From Actinomycetota bacterium (GTDB lineage: Bacteria > Actinomycetota > Actinomycetes > Nanopelagicales > Nanopelagicaceae), in contig CANBSP010000001.1 of the NCBI GenBank assembly GCA_947372165.1, positions 179,941 to 243,940 on the forward strand: a stretch of 64,000 nt of DNA, read 5' to 3'. Every line of letters begins with the position of its first letter. Positions within the stretch are counted from its first letter, which is position 1. Positions 16,445 through 24,972 of this stretch are shown here, one piece after another. The notes beneath the pieces were generated by a model. That model worked only from the letters and a program-made list of their open reading frames with translations. It ran no database searches and was not told the DNA's origin. Both the position numbers and the translations under genes were made by a program.

Positions 16445-18688
16445 CTAGCCTTTATCAACGAAGGCTGCACTCTCCTCCACCATCAGACGAGCTACCTCAG
16501 CTGCCAATTGTGGCGTACTTTCCAATTCTGGGTCATCTCCGATGATGGCATTTGCAGAGGCGCGAGCGCTTTCGATGAGTTCTTCATCGCGCAAGACTTT
16601 GAGAAGACGCAGATGCGATCTTGTGCCAGATTGGGCACTTCCAAGGACATCGCCTTCAGATCGTTGTTCAAGATCGATGCGAGCAAGTTCAAAGCCATCT
16701 AAGGTCCCCGCAACTGCAGTTAAGCGCTCCATGGCAGATGACTCTGGTGCCGCATTCGTTACTAAGAGACAGAGTCCAGGGACTCCGCCACGACCCACAC
16801 GACCGCGTAGTTGGTGTAACTGAGATACGCCGAATCGATCAGCATCCATGATGACCATCGTCGATGCATTAGGAACATCTACGCCGACCTCAATGACTGT
16901 TGTCGAAACGAGAACATCGATCTCGCCATTATTGAAGGCGAGCATGGTTGCCTCTTTCTCATCAGAGCTCTGTCGACCGTGTAGCACTGCCACCTTCAAT
17001 CCCTTGAGTGGGCCAAGCGCCAAGCGCGGCGCCAGTTCTTCCACGGCAACCATGGGGAGTTTTGGGGCAGCCGCAAGCTCGCTGCCCTCTTGAGTGAGAT
17101 CTCCGGCAAGTTCTTTAGCGAGTTGCTTATCAAAGTCGCTCAGCGATTCAAGCCCTTCCTCGGCCTGGCTCTCAGAGATTCTTGGGGCGACGACATAAGC
17201 CTGATGGCCCTTTGCAACTTCTTCCGTGATACGACTCCAAGCCCGTTCGAGGTAGTGGGGCTTCTCAAGAGTTGGGATAACAAAAGTTTGGATTGGTGAT
17301 CGCCCAGATGGCAAGGTGCGAAGTGTCGAGATATCTAAATCTCCAAAGATCGTCATAGCAACTGTTCGCGGAATCGGTGTCGCCGTCATGACGAGTAGGT
17401 GGGGCGGCTTCGAAGCCTTATTGCGAAGGGCATCACGTTGCTCAACGCCAAATCGATGCTGTTCATCAACGATTACTAGACCGAGGTCAGCAAATTCAAC
17501 GCTCTCGCTGAGAAGAGCATGTGTGCCAATGATAATTCCGGCATCCCCTGATGCAATGCGCGAGAGGGCATCTCGCTTTGCAGAGGTGTTCATAGATCCG
17601 GTGAGTAGCGCGAGGTTTGTCCCTTCGCTACTTCCGCCGAGTACTCCACTCTCGGAGAGATCTCCAAGCAATTTACGGATAGTGAGGTAATGCTGCTGCG
17701 CCAAAACTTCAGTGGGTGCAAGAAATGCGGCCTGTCCACCGCTCTCAACGACTGTCAGTGCGGCACGTAGTGCGACCACTGTCTTTCCAGAACCAACTTC
17801 GCCTTGTAAGAGACGGTGCATCGGATAGGAACGAGCGAGATCTTGATCGATCTCTGCCATTACCTCGCGTTGTCCATCGGTATATTTCCAGGGCAATTTC
17901 GCCTCGAAGAGGTCAAGTAATCCTCCGCGCTGTGTTGGACGAGAAGTTGCAGCGAGTTCACGTAACGCTAGGCGACGCTTTGCAAGGATGATTTGCAACA
18001 AGAGCGCTTCATCAAAGGTGAGTCGTTCTCGTGCGATCTCTGCATCTTCTCGACTCTTCGGGAGATGAATCATTCGATACGCCTGGTCGAGCGTTGGATA
18101 ATCTTTTTCGATCCGCACTGACTCTGGCAGGTAATCGGGAATCTCCCCGAGTGAATCGATGAGAATCTCTAGACACTTTGCAATCTTCCAGGATGGCAAC
18201 TTAGCGATCGCTGGATAGACCGGAATGAATCGTCCAGCAAAGTTTTCAATAGCGCTATCAACATCATCGCCATCGGGAATCAATTCGTAATCTGGGTGTG
18301 AAAGTTGTCGTCGATTATTGAAGAGTCCGACCTTGCCGGCGAAGAGTCCGGTTCTTCCTGCCCGCAACTCCTTCTCTCGCCAGGGTTGGTTGAAGAAGGT
18401 GAGGGCCATAGTTGCGCTGCCATCGCTCAAGATGACTTCCAGGATCGTTCGGCCAGAGGCTCGACGAAGGGATACTTTGGAGATCTCCGCGAGGATCGTC
18501 GCCTCTTCGCCCTCGATCAATTCGTCGATATTGCTGAGCTCGCCCCGCTCGACATACCTTCGAGGATAGTGACGCAGGAGATCTTCGGCAGTTGTGAGCC
18601 CAAGACCCTTCTCCAGCACCTTTGCGGTTCGATCCCCCAAGACCGCCTTGAGCGGGGTGGAGAGCGTCGAATGGGTGGAGTCGGCCAT
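16445..18688 (-). CDS. recG: ATP-dependent DNA helicase RecG
   Basis: Branch-migrating helicase that remodels stalled forks and recombination intermediates. 747 residues: N-terminal wedge/OB domain (about 60-170), Walker A GEVGSGKT near 297, DEQH box near 405 (VDEQHRFG), helicase motifs V/VI with STTVIEVGVDVPNA and QLHQLRGRVGRG in the C-terminal half. Divergent from rpmB with about 116 bases between; same neighbours as in Mycobacterium and Streptomyces. Confidence 0.98.
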   Translation of the reverse strand: MADSTHSTLSTPLKAVLGDRTAKVLEKGLGLTTAEDLLRHYPRRYVERGELSNIDELIEGEEATILAEISKVSLRRASGRTILEVILSDGSATMALTFFNQPWREKELRAGRTGLFAGKVGLFNNRRQLSHPDYELIPDGDDVDSAIENFAGRFIPVYPAIAKLPSWKIAKCLEILIDSLGEIPDYLPESVRIEKDYPTLDQAYRMIHLPKSREDAEIARERLTFDEALLLQIILAKRRLALRELAATSRPTQRGGLLDLFEAKLPWKYTDGQREVMAEIDQDLARSYPMHRLLQGEVGSGKTVVALRAALTVVESGGQAAFLAPTEVLAQQHYLTIRKLLGDLSESGVLGGSSEGTNLALLTGSMNTSAKRDALSRIASGDAGIIIGTHALLSESVEFADLGLVIVDEQHRFGVEQRDALRNKASKPPHLLVMTATPIPRTVAMTIFGDLDISTLRTLPSGRSPIQTFVIPTLEKPHYLERAWSRITEEVAKGHQAYVVAPRISESQAEEGLESLSDFDKQLAKELAGDLTQEGSELAAAPKLPMVAVEELAPRLALGPLKGLKVAVLHGRQSSDEKEATMLAFNNGEIDVLVSTTVIEVGVDVPNASTMVIMDADRFGVSQLHQLRGRVGRGGVPGLCLLVTNAAPESSAMERLTAVAGTLDGFELARIDLEQRSEGDVLGSAQSGTRSHLRLLKVLRDEELIESARASANAIIGDDPELESTPQLAAEVARLMVEESAAFVDKG

Positions 18689-18804
18689 GGCTCATTCTCT
18701 CGCGAGCAGGCAGCCGATTCGCCTAAATGAGCGTCGAGGCGGTAATCTTTCGCCTCTCGATCACTGGGTCTTTTACCCGTGACTTAATTTTGAAGGAGTT
18801 CACC

Positions 18805-18990
18805 GTGGCATCAAACTGCGATATCTGCGGCAAAGGCCCCAGCTTTGGCAACAATGTCTCGCACTCCATGCGTAAGACCCGTCGCCGCTGGAATCCAAAT
18901 ATCCAACGCATCCGTACTCTCGTAGGCGGACATACCAAGCGTCAGAACGTCTGCTCTTCTTGCCTTAAGGCTGGCAAAGTAACTCGTTAA
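18805..18990 (+). CDS. rpmB: 50S ribosomal protein L28 (zinc-binding form)
   Basis: 61-residue L28 starting with GTG at 18805, AAGGAG six bases upstream. Two CxxC pairs (CDIC near 5-8, CSSC near 53-56) mark the zinc-requiring C+ type. SFGNNVSHSMRKTRRRWNPN is the typical L28 core. Divergent from recG. The leader carries two small inverted repeats, GAGGCG/CGCCTC at 18736-18756 and GGGT/ACCC at 18766-18778, which could fold in the mRNA; their role is unknown. Confidence 0.97.
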   Translation: MASNCDICGKGPSFGNNVSHSMRKTRRRWNPNIQRIRTLVGGHTKRQNVCSSCLKAGKVTR

Positions 18991-19037
18991 TTCTCGCTTC
19001 ACCCAGCACTTCTCTCTCTGTAAGTAGGCTTTAGCCT

Positions 19038-19739
19038 GTGCTGATCTATGCCCACCGTGGCGCCTCTGCTGATTTCCCTGAGATGTCTCGTGCTGCCTAT
19101 CTCGCAGCTGTCGAACAAGGTGCAGATGGATTTGAATGCGACCTGCGGCTTACTCGCGATGGTTACTTAATCTGCTTTCACGATGATGATCTCATGCGAA
19201 TCGCTGGCTCACCCCTTGTGGTGGCCGACTCCACCTTGGCCGAGCTTCGCAGTCACACCGAGATCCTCACCTTTGAAGAACTTCTCGAAATCGCTCTTAC
19301 GCATAAGAAGAACCTTGCGCTTGAGACGAAGCATCCTGTACCGACACGTGGCCGAGTCGAAGATCTCCTTCTCTCTCACCTCAAGGCTCGTCGTCAAGAG
19401 ATAACGCACTCTGGAATAGAAATTGCGATCATGTCCTTCTCCTGGTGGGCCGTGCGGCGGATTAGGCGATCAGGATATGAGAGCGTCTATCTCATCGCTC
19501 ATCGATGGCAACGGATTCTTAACCGCTTTGAAGCAATTGGGCCAGGAATCTTCCTACTTCGAGGCGATCACGGGTTAAGTGCGAAGTTGCGAGTGAAGGG
19601 TCGCAGACTCTTCATCTGGACTGTAAACACGATCGACGATCTTGAAGTCGCGATCCGTGCAGAAGCTGACGTTGTTATGAGTGATAGACCAGGTGAGATG
19701 AAAGCAGCTCTCAGATCACGCGAGCCACTAGATTCTTAA
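19038..19739 (+). CDS. glycerophosphodiester phosphodiesterase
   Basis: GDPD-family TIM barrel that hydrolyses glycerophosphodiesters to glycerol-3-phosphate and an alcohol. 233 residues; no signal peptide, so cytoplasmic (UgpQ-like). Catalytic pattern: HRGASADFPE (6-15), then FECDLRLTRDG (33-43) with the Glu/Asp metal ligands, and FHDDDL (48-53). The start is GTG at 19038, which begins directly at the first barrel strand. Convergent with thiL 23 bases away. The glycerol-3-phosphate it releases is the substrate pool of gpsA/plsC nearby. Confidence 0.93.
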   Translation: MLIYAHRGASADFPEMSRAAYLAAVEQGADGFECDLRLTRDGYLICFHDDDLMRIAGSPLVVADSTLAELRSHTEILTFEELLEIALTHKKNLALETKHPVPTRGRVEDLLLSHLKARRQEITHSGIEIAIMSFSWWAVRRIRRSGYESVYLIAHRWQRILNRFEAIGPGIFLLRGDHGLSAKLRVKGRRLFIWTVNTIDDLEVAIRAEADVVMSDRPGEMKAALRSREPLDS

Positions 19740-19762
19740 ATTCTCTCGGGGAAAAGAATATT

Positions 19763-20689
19763 TCAAAGCGCGAAGTGCTCGTAGCCTTGATGTTCGACAA
19801 TAAAACCATCCACATGGACTCGTGACCCATCAATAACGCTACCGATGCGAGTGAAACCAGCCGGAAGTTTGGACCCAGCGGCCACTGTTGCCACAAATGC
19901 ATGATCTTCACCGCCGTGGAGAATCCACTGCCAGACATCACTTCCATGTTCATTCGCCAAGAGTTTCAAGTGCGCAAATCCTGGAGCCGCTTCTAGTGCT
20001 TCGCGAGTAATTGCTATTCCAACATGTGAAGCGGTTGCGATATGCACAAGTTCTGACACCAGACCATCTGATACATCAATCATTGAATGTGCAATCGCAG
20101 ATATCGCCTGTGCACTCTGATAATTCACTGTTGGATTGCGGTGCTCAGCTGAATTTCCATCGAGGATGCCGCGTCGTAGGAGGTCCAGGCCGGCAGCGGA
20201 CTCTCCTGTGATCTTTGAGATCACGACATCATCGCCAACCAACGCCCCACTTCTCTGAATTGGCCTTGCTACAGATCCAAAGACGCTTATGGAGATGACG
20301 ATCTTCTCTGAGAAAGTTAGATCGCCGCCGACAATGTTCGCCCCAACCGAGGTTGCTTCATCAGCGATACCCAGTGCCAATTCCTGAACCTCTTCAACGC
20401 TGATACCAGATGGGAGCGCTGCGCTCACCAGAAGAAACTCTGGGTTGCCACCCATCGCAAAGATATCTGCAAGATTTGCTGAGGTAATTTTTGCGCCAAT
20501 TTCGTAGAGCGAAGACCAATGTCTGGAGAAGTGAGTTCCCTCTACCGCCATATCGGCCGCGAGTGCAATAGGCGTGAGAGATGCTTTGATAACAGCGGCA
20601 TCGTCACCGATACCCACCAGGACCGATTCATTCTTCGATGCCGTGAAGATCGTGGAAATTACATCGAGTAATTCCTTCTCAGTTGCCAC
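19763..20689 (-). CDS. thiL: thiamine-monophosphate kinase ThiL
   Basis: Phosphorylates thiamine monophosphate to the active cofactor thiamine pyrophosphate. 308 residues of the PurM/AIRS-like ATP-binding fold: GIGDDAAVI (26-34), the AADMAVEGTHFS strand near 44-55, a GGDLTFS motif near 120 and DVSDGLVSE near 198. No TPP riboswitch is visible upstream; it stands 49 bases after ddl on the same strand and is likely transcribed with it. A weak hairpin (GCTCA/TGAGC, 20717-20732) lies between. Confidence 0.96.
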   Translation of the reverse strand: MATEKELLDVISTIFTASKNESVLVGIGDDAAVIKASLTPIALAADMAVEGTHFSRHWSSLYEIGAKITSANLADIFAMGGNPEFLLVSAALPSGISVEEVQELALGIADEATSVGANIVGGDLTFSEKIVISISVFGSVARPIQRSGALVGDDVVISKITGESAAGLDLLRRGILDGNSAEHRNPTVNYQSAQAISAIAHSMIDVSDGLVSELVHIATASHVGIAITREALEAAPGFAHLKLLANEHGSDVWQWILHGGEDHAFVATVAAGSKLPAGFTRIGSVIDGSRVHVDGFIVEHQGYEHFAL

Positions 20690-20738
20690 AGATCTTCCCC
20701 CAATCTCTTCTTATCTGCTCAGCTTTTTGAGCGAGTAG

Positions 20739-21776
20739 TTAGCGTGTAACGCTGGCACTTCGCGAGAGGGCTGATTCCAAAAGGTTGGTGATGAGAGTTT
20801 GATAATTTCGACCAGCCTCCGACCATAACTTTGGAAAGACCGAAGTCGAGGTGAAGCCAGGCATCGTATTGATCTCATTAATAATTAACTCACCGGCCCC
20901 GCTAAAGAAGAAATCAACTCGTGCCAAACCCTCACATCCCAGAGCGTTGAAGGCGGTCACAGCCGCGCTTCGAATGAGATCAGTGGGCAGATCAGTGGGC
21001 GAGATAACCTTGGTTGAACCATCGAGATACTTCGCCTCGAAATCATAGAATTCAAAACGCGGATCAAGTGAGATCTCACCGAGCGGGGAAGCGTGGGCAA
21101 CGCCATCGATCTGGAGAACAGCACATTCAATCTCGCGACCAACTATCGCCTCTTCGACCATCACCTTCGTATCAAAGGTCAGTGCTTCATCGATCGCAGC
21201 TGCGAGGTTCTCAGCGCTCTTAACCTTCGTAGTTCCTCGACTCGATCCGCCTCGAGCAGGCTTCACAAAGAGTGGAAAGGAGAGGTCGCCGGTATCGATG
21301 GCGCCGTGCCAATCGCGTTGATGAATAACTATTCCTGGGGCCACTTTGAGGCCATGGGCTGCAAAGATTGGCTTGGCGAAGGATTTATCCATCGCTACTG
21401 CACTTGCCAATACGCCCGAACCTACGTAACGAACTCCAGCCATTTCCAAGAGTCCTTGGATCGTGCCATCTTCGCCATACGGTCCATGCAGGAGTGGGAA
21501 GATCACGTCTGGTGCAAATTTTTCAATGAGCTCGGAGATGCCAATCGGCGTGCCGCTCTTTATCTCAGGCAAGACCCCATTGTGAATCTCTAACATTTGA
21601 TCGGGCAGGGGCAGAACCCATTCTCCAGATTTAGTAATGCCGATCACGACCGGATCAAAGAGAGTGCGGTCGATCTCTCTAAGCACTCCCCCTGCAGAAA
21701 TACATGAGATCTCATGCTCGCTGCTCTGGCCACCACAGAGAATGATGACCTTTTTCTGCATCGCAGTTGTCGTCAT
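20739..21776 (-). CDS. ddl: D-alanine-D-alanine ligase
   Basis: Makes the D-Ala-D-Ala dipeptide of peptidoglycan. 345 residues with N-terminal IILCGGQSSEHEIS (10-23) and ATP-grasp motifs FVKPARGGSSRGTTKV in the centre and EINTMPGFT near the C-terminus. The N-terminal glycine loop and the catalytic Ser/Arg positions are present. Overlaps the gpsA stop by four bases (ATGA). Confidence 0.97.
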   Translation of the reverse strand: MTTTAMQKKVIILCGGQSSEHEISCISAGGVLREIDRTLFDPVVIGITKSGEWVLPLPDQMLEIHNGVLPEIKSGTPIGISELIEKFAPDVIFPLLHGPYGEDGTIQGLLEMAGVRYVGSGVLASAVAMDKSFAKPIFAAHGLKVAPGIVIHQRDWHGAIDTGDLSFPLFVKPARGGSSRGTTKVKSAENLAAAIDEALTFDTKVMVEEAIVGREIECAVLQIDGVAHASPLGEISLDPRFEFYDFEAKYLDGSTKVISPTDLPTDLIRSAAVTAFNALGCEGLARVDFFFSGAGELIINEINTMPGFTSTSVFPKLWSEAGRNYQTLITNLLESALSRSASVTR

Positions 21777-22771
21777 AAGAGTTCGGCTCGCAGACTGACG
21801 GTCTTGAGATGTTCCATCGCCGCAGCGGGTGTCATTGTTCCTGAAACTACATCCGAAACAACTTCGATGATCGGGACCTCGACGCCGACGCGGTGTGCCA
21901 ATTCTCTAATGGAACGTGCAGAGGCAACACCTTCAACGGTCTTTGGCATGATGACACTCGCCTCACTCATGGAACCAGTGCGACCAAGTGCCTCGCCAAA
22001 AGTTCGATTTCGAGAGAGTGCAGATCCACAGCTTGCGACGAGATCTCCCATGCCGGCAAGTCCAAGATTGGTAAGTGGGTCGGCGCCGTAGCCAATTCCA
22101 AATCTTGCCACTTCTCCCAACCCGCGGGTGATGATCATTGATTGGGTATTTTCGCCATATCCCAAACCGATCGCCATGCCCACTGCGAGAGCGATGACTG
22201 ATTTCGTAGCTCCGGCCAATTCACAACCAACGAGATCATCTGATGGATAGACGCGGAAATATGGATTAGTAAAGAGCTCAATCAGTTCGGCGACAATCTC
22301 GTGATTGGTCGAAGCTGCAACGGCGCCAGCGGGTTGCCTGAGGCTGAGTTCGCCTGCAAGGTTTGGTCCAGTAAGCAGACCGATGCGATCGAGTGAAATG
22401 CCAAGTTCCTCGACCATGATCTCGGTCATGCGCGAATGCGAATCCGCTTCAATACCTTTGAGGGTACTGATCAATACTTTCTGTGGCGTGAGGTGAGGCG
22501 CCCAATTGCGCAAATTCTCACGCAGCGTCTGGGCTGGGATCGCAACAACGATCAGATCAGAGAAAGCGAGAGCTTCTGCTAAATCAGTTGTTGCTCGAAT
22601 CTCTCGGGGCAAGGTAATTCCAGGCAGGAACTTCTCGTTCTTTTGTGCATCATTAATCTCGGCGACGACATCTGCATTTCGGCCCCAGAGGAGAACCTCA
22701 TGGCCGGCATCAACAATTATTTGGGCAAGGGTGGTTCCCCAAGCGCCAGTTCCAAGGACAGTGCTCTTCAT
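21773..22771 (-). CDS. gpsA: NAD(P)-dependent glycerol-3-phosphate dehydrogenase
   Basis: Reduces dihydroxyacetone phosphate to sn-glycerol-3-phosphate for phospholipid synthesis. 332 residues: Rossmann motif GTGAWGTTLAQI (7-18), and the catalytic lysine within ELAGATKSVIALAVG (near 190-204). Overlaps plsC by four bases at its start and ddl by four at its end, so plsC-gpsA-ddl form a tight unit that supplies both membrane and wall precursors. Confidence 0.98.
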   Translation of the reverse strand: MKSTVLGTGAWGTTLAQIIVDAGHEVLLWGRNADVVAEINDAQKNEKFLPGITLPREIRATTDLAEALAFSDLIVVAIPAQTLRENLRNWAPHLTPQKVLISTLKGIEADSHSRMTEIMVEELGISLDRIGLLTGPNLAGELSLRQPAGAVAASTNHEIVAELIELFTNPYFRVYPSDDLVGCELAGATKSVIALAVGMAIGLGYGENTQSMIITRGLGEVARFGIGYGADPLTNLGLAGMGDLVASCGSALSRNRTFGEALGRTGSMSEASVIMPKTVEGVASARSIRELAHRVGVEVPIIEVVSDVVSGTMTPAAAMEHLKTVSLRAELL

Positions 22772-23616
22772 GATGAACCCTCTCCCTTCTCGGGTCTAGT
22801 TTCGGATCGCTGAGTTTCTTTTGCTTTCTTAAAATTCCCGATTCGTGGCAGCGATGAGTGGTGGGGATCAAAGATCTCCGCCGGGGCCTGCTCGCCGCGA
22901 ATCACCTCTAATTCTCTCGTAATTGCCGCCATCACGTAAGCGGTCGCCTCTTCAAGTGCGATGGGATCATTCTCGCGCCCACGCCACTTGGCGAACTCCA
23001 GAGCCTTACCGGCGCGCACGCTCACCGTCTTCCGAGGAAAGAGGTGGGGGCGCTTGCTGTAGGGAGGAAGAATCTCTTGTGCTCCCCACTGAGCACATGG
23101 AATGACAGGGGTTTGAGTCATGATGGCAAGGCGAGCGATTCCCGTCTTGGCCCTCATTGGCCAAATATTCTCATCGCGAGTGAGTGTTCCTTCAGGATAG
23201 ACCCCAAGACAATGTCCGGCATTCAAAAATGCAACCGCATGAACAAGAGCGTTCGATGCATTAGCACTCTCGCGTTCGACTGGAACCTGGCCGGAGCCAG
23301 AAATAATCTTGCCGATTACTGGGATTTTAAAGACGCCAACCTTGCCGAGAAAACGCGGCGCTCTTCCATTCTTATAAAGAAAATGTGCAAAGACGAGTGG
23401 GTCTAAATATGAAATGTGATTGGAGACGACGATCACCGGGCCACTCTTGGGCAGGTTCTCACTTCCACGCCAATCTCGTTTTGCAAGAAGTCGTAAGAGC
23501 GGGATGACCACACCCGCACCGAATCGAAAATAATTATTTGTTCCGAGTGGGCGACCAGTTGGTGGTGAGTACTCAATCACCATCGGTGATCCCATGGTGG
23601 GCTCATTCGCACTCAT
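22768..23616 (-). CDS. plsC: 1-acyl-sn-glycerol-3-phosphate acyltransferase
   Basis: Transfers an acyl group to lysophosphatidate to make phosphatidate. HX4D catalytic motif NHISYLDPL (66-74) and substrate motif PEGTLTRDE (141-149) are clear. 282 residues from the ATG at 23616. An in-frame TTG at 23655 would place the start inside the hupB terminator, which argues against it; a later ATG at 23583 is also possible because no good ribosome site marks either. Basic C-terminal tail. First gene of plsC-gpsA-ddl. Confidence 0.95.
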   Translation of the reverse strand: MSANEPTMGSPMVIEYSPPTGRPLGTNNYFRFGAGVVIPLLRLLAKRDWRGSENLPKSGPVIVVSNHISYLDPLVFAHFLYKNGRAPRFLGKVGVFKIPVIGKIISGSGQVPVERESANASNALVHAVAFLNAGHCLGVYPEGTLTRDENIWPMRAKTGIARLAIMTQTPVIPCAQWGAQEILPPYSKRPHLFPRKTVSVRAGKALEFAKWRGRENDPIALEEATAYVMAAITRELEVIRGEQAPAEIFDPHHSSLPRIGNFKKAKETQRSETRPEKGEGSS

Positions 23617-23654
23617 GTGTGAAGGATACTCATGATCATAGGAATTTCGTGGCA

Positions 23655-23683
23655 AGAAAAAAGGGGACCATTACTGGCCCCCT
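23655..23683 (-). terminator. rho-independent terminator of hupB
   Basis: On the minus strand GGGGGCCA-GTAA-TGGTCCCC is followed directly by TTTTTTCTT. An eight-pair stem with one mismatch and a T-run lie about 15 bases after the hupB stop. It separates the strongly expressed HU gene from plsC. Confidence 0.85.
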
Positions 23684-23698
23684 TCTCTCGAAGTTAAA

Positions 23699-24178
23699 CT
23701 ACTTACGCTTTACTGCCTTCTTGACAACCTTCTTAGCAGGAGCCTTCTTAGCAGGAGCCTTCTTAGCAGGAGCCTTCTTAACAACCTTCTTCGCTGCCTT
23801 CTTAGCCGCTGGCTTCTTAGCAGCAGGCTTCTTCGCTGCTGGCTTAGCAGCAGGCTTAGCAACAACCTTTACAGGAGGCTTTGGAGCTGGATCAAGCTTG
23901 CGTGCACCTGAGATAACTTCCTTGAGTGCCTTTGCAGGGAGGAAGCGAACCTTCTTGCTTGCCTTGATCTGGATTGTTTCACCAGTGAATGGGTTGCGGC
24001 CCTTACGTGCAGCGCGGTCAACCTTCTTGAACTTACCGAAGTCATTGATCATTACATCGTCACCCTTTGAGATGTTGCGGACGATTGCATCAAAGACGAT
24101 ATCAACAGCGCGAGCTGCTTCCTTCTTGTTGTCACCGAAGTGTGGTGCCAAGTATGCGATGAACTGGGCCTTGTTCAT
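23699..24178 (-). CDS. hupB: nucleoid protein HU with histone-H1-like tail
   Basis: Nucleoid-associated protein that bends and compacts DNA. Residues 1-90 are the HU fold (FIAYLAPHFGDNKKEA, GRNPFTGETIQI with the DNA-intercalating proline). Residues 91-159 are a lysine/alanine/proline tail like that of mycobacterial HupB and Streptomyces HupS. Part of the tail is coded by a perfect 15-base unit (TTCTTAGCAGGAGCC on the plus strand) three times at 23730-23774. AAGGGG precedes the ATG. It stands alone with its own terminator and a 183-base upstream region rich in palindromes. Confidence 0.97.
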   Translation of the reverse strand: MNKAQFIAYLAPHFGDNKKEAARAVDIVFDAIVRNISKGDDVMINDFGKFKKVDRAARKGRNPFTGETIQIKASKKVRFLPAKALKEVISGARKLDPAPKPPVKVVAKPAAKPAAKKPAAKKPAAKKAAKKVVKKAPAKKAPAKKAPAKKVVKKAVKRK

Positions 24179-24191
24179 TAAATTCCCCTTA

Positions 24192-24311
24192 TTACGCGTA
24201 AATTGTTAAGCATTCGCTTAACGCTGTGAGAAATCTACGCAGAGAGGTGATCTATCGGGGTCATACCGCTCGGTGTGTCGCAGTAAAAATACTATTTTTT
24301 ACGCGTAAAAA
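24192..24311. promoter_or_regulatory. hupB upstream region with repeated TTACGCGTAA palindromes
   Basis: Three perfect palindromes stand upstream of hupB: TTACGCGTAA at 24192-24201 (14 bases before the ribosome site), GTTAAGC-ATTC-GCTTAAC at 24205-24222, and a 16-bp TTTTTACGCGTAAAAA at 24296-24311. The first and last share the 10-bp core TTACGCGTAA about 105 bp apart. This is a strong candidate for paired binding of a dimeric regulator, possibly HU autoregulation or a cell-cycle factor. No protein is known from the sequence. Confidence 0.5.
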
Positions 24312-24313
24312 GT

Positions 24314-24350
24314 GGAGAAAAACTCTCAACGTAGTGTCGAGAGTTTCTCG
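24314..24350 (-). terminator. terminator of leuC-leuD
   Basis: Perfect 8-base arms AAACTCTC / GAGAGTTT with an 11-base loop, followed on the minus strand by TTCTCC and a further T-run, beginning about 15 bases after the leuD stop. It would end the leuCD message before the hupB promoter. Confidence 0.7.
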
Positions 24351-24361
24351 AATAAGCGTAA

Positions 24362-24961
24362 TTATTGAAGCGCAGGAAGGGTTTTAGGCTTGTAAGGAGC
24401 GCGATTGCTCTCAAATGCACTGACTTCATCGATCTTTTTCAGCGTTAAACCGATGTCATCGAGGCCCTCCATGAGGCGCCAGCGGGTGTAATCATCGATC
24501 TGGAATGCATGAGTAGCGCTACCGAATCGAACATTTTTCGCTTCTAGATCGACGGTGATAGCCAACTTCGGATCTGATTCAATCCCCTGCCAAATCTCCT
24601 CAATGACCTCTTGTGGCAATATGACGGTGAGCAAACCGGCCTTCTGCGAGTTACCGCGGAAGATATCGGCGAAGCGGCTGGAGAGAACAACCTTAAAACC
24701 GTAGTTCTGGAGCGCCCATACTGCGTGTTCTCGGGAAGAACCGGTTCCAAAATCGGGACCTGCAACCAGAATGGTTGCACCTGCATATTCGGGCTTATTG
24801 AGTACAAACTCCGGATCGCTGCGCCAAGCTGAGAAGAGGCCATCTTCAAAACCACTCTTGGTCACACGCTTGAGGTAGACCGCCGGAATGATCTGGTCAG
24901 TATCGACATTGCTGCGACGAAGTGGAATTGCAGTGCCGCTATGTGTGAGAAATTTTTCCAT
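24362..24961 (-). CDS. leuD: 3-isopropylmalate dehydratase, small subunit
   Basis: With LeuC isomerises 2-isopropylmalate to 3-isopropylmalate in leucine synthesis. 199 residues, the normal length. It starts [20 protein letters not shown] at the ATG 24961 and contains the swivel-domain GSSREHAVW motif. A reading that extends upstream to 25153 would run in another frame of leuC and is rejected. 11 bases after leuC. Confidence 0.98.
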   Translation of the reverse strand: MEKFLTHSGTAIPLRRSNVDTDQIIPAVYLKRVTKSGFEDGLFSAWRSDPEFVLNKPEYAGATILVAGPDFGTGSSREHAVWALQNYGFKVVLSSRFADIFRGNSQKAGLLTVILPQEVIEEIWQGIESDPKLAITVDLEAKNVRFGSATHAFQIDDYTRWRLMEGLDDIGLTLKKIDEVSAFESNRAPYKPKTLPALQ

Positions 24962-24972
24962 TGATCTACTCC

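Noticed and set aside
23538..24209. Plus-strand open frame of 223 codons opposite hupB
   Set aside because: Its Phe/Leu/Ala repeats are the mirror of the HU lysine/alanine tail; HU on the minus strand is certain.
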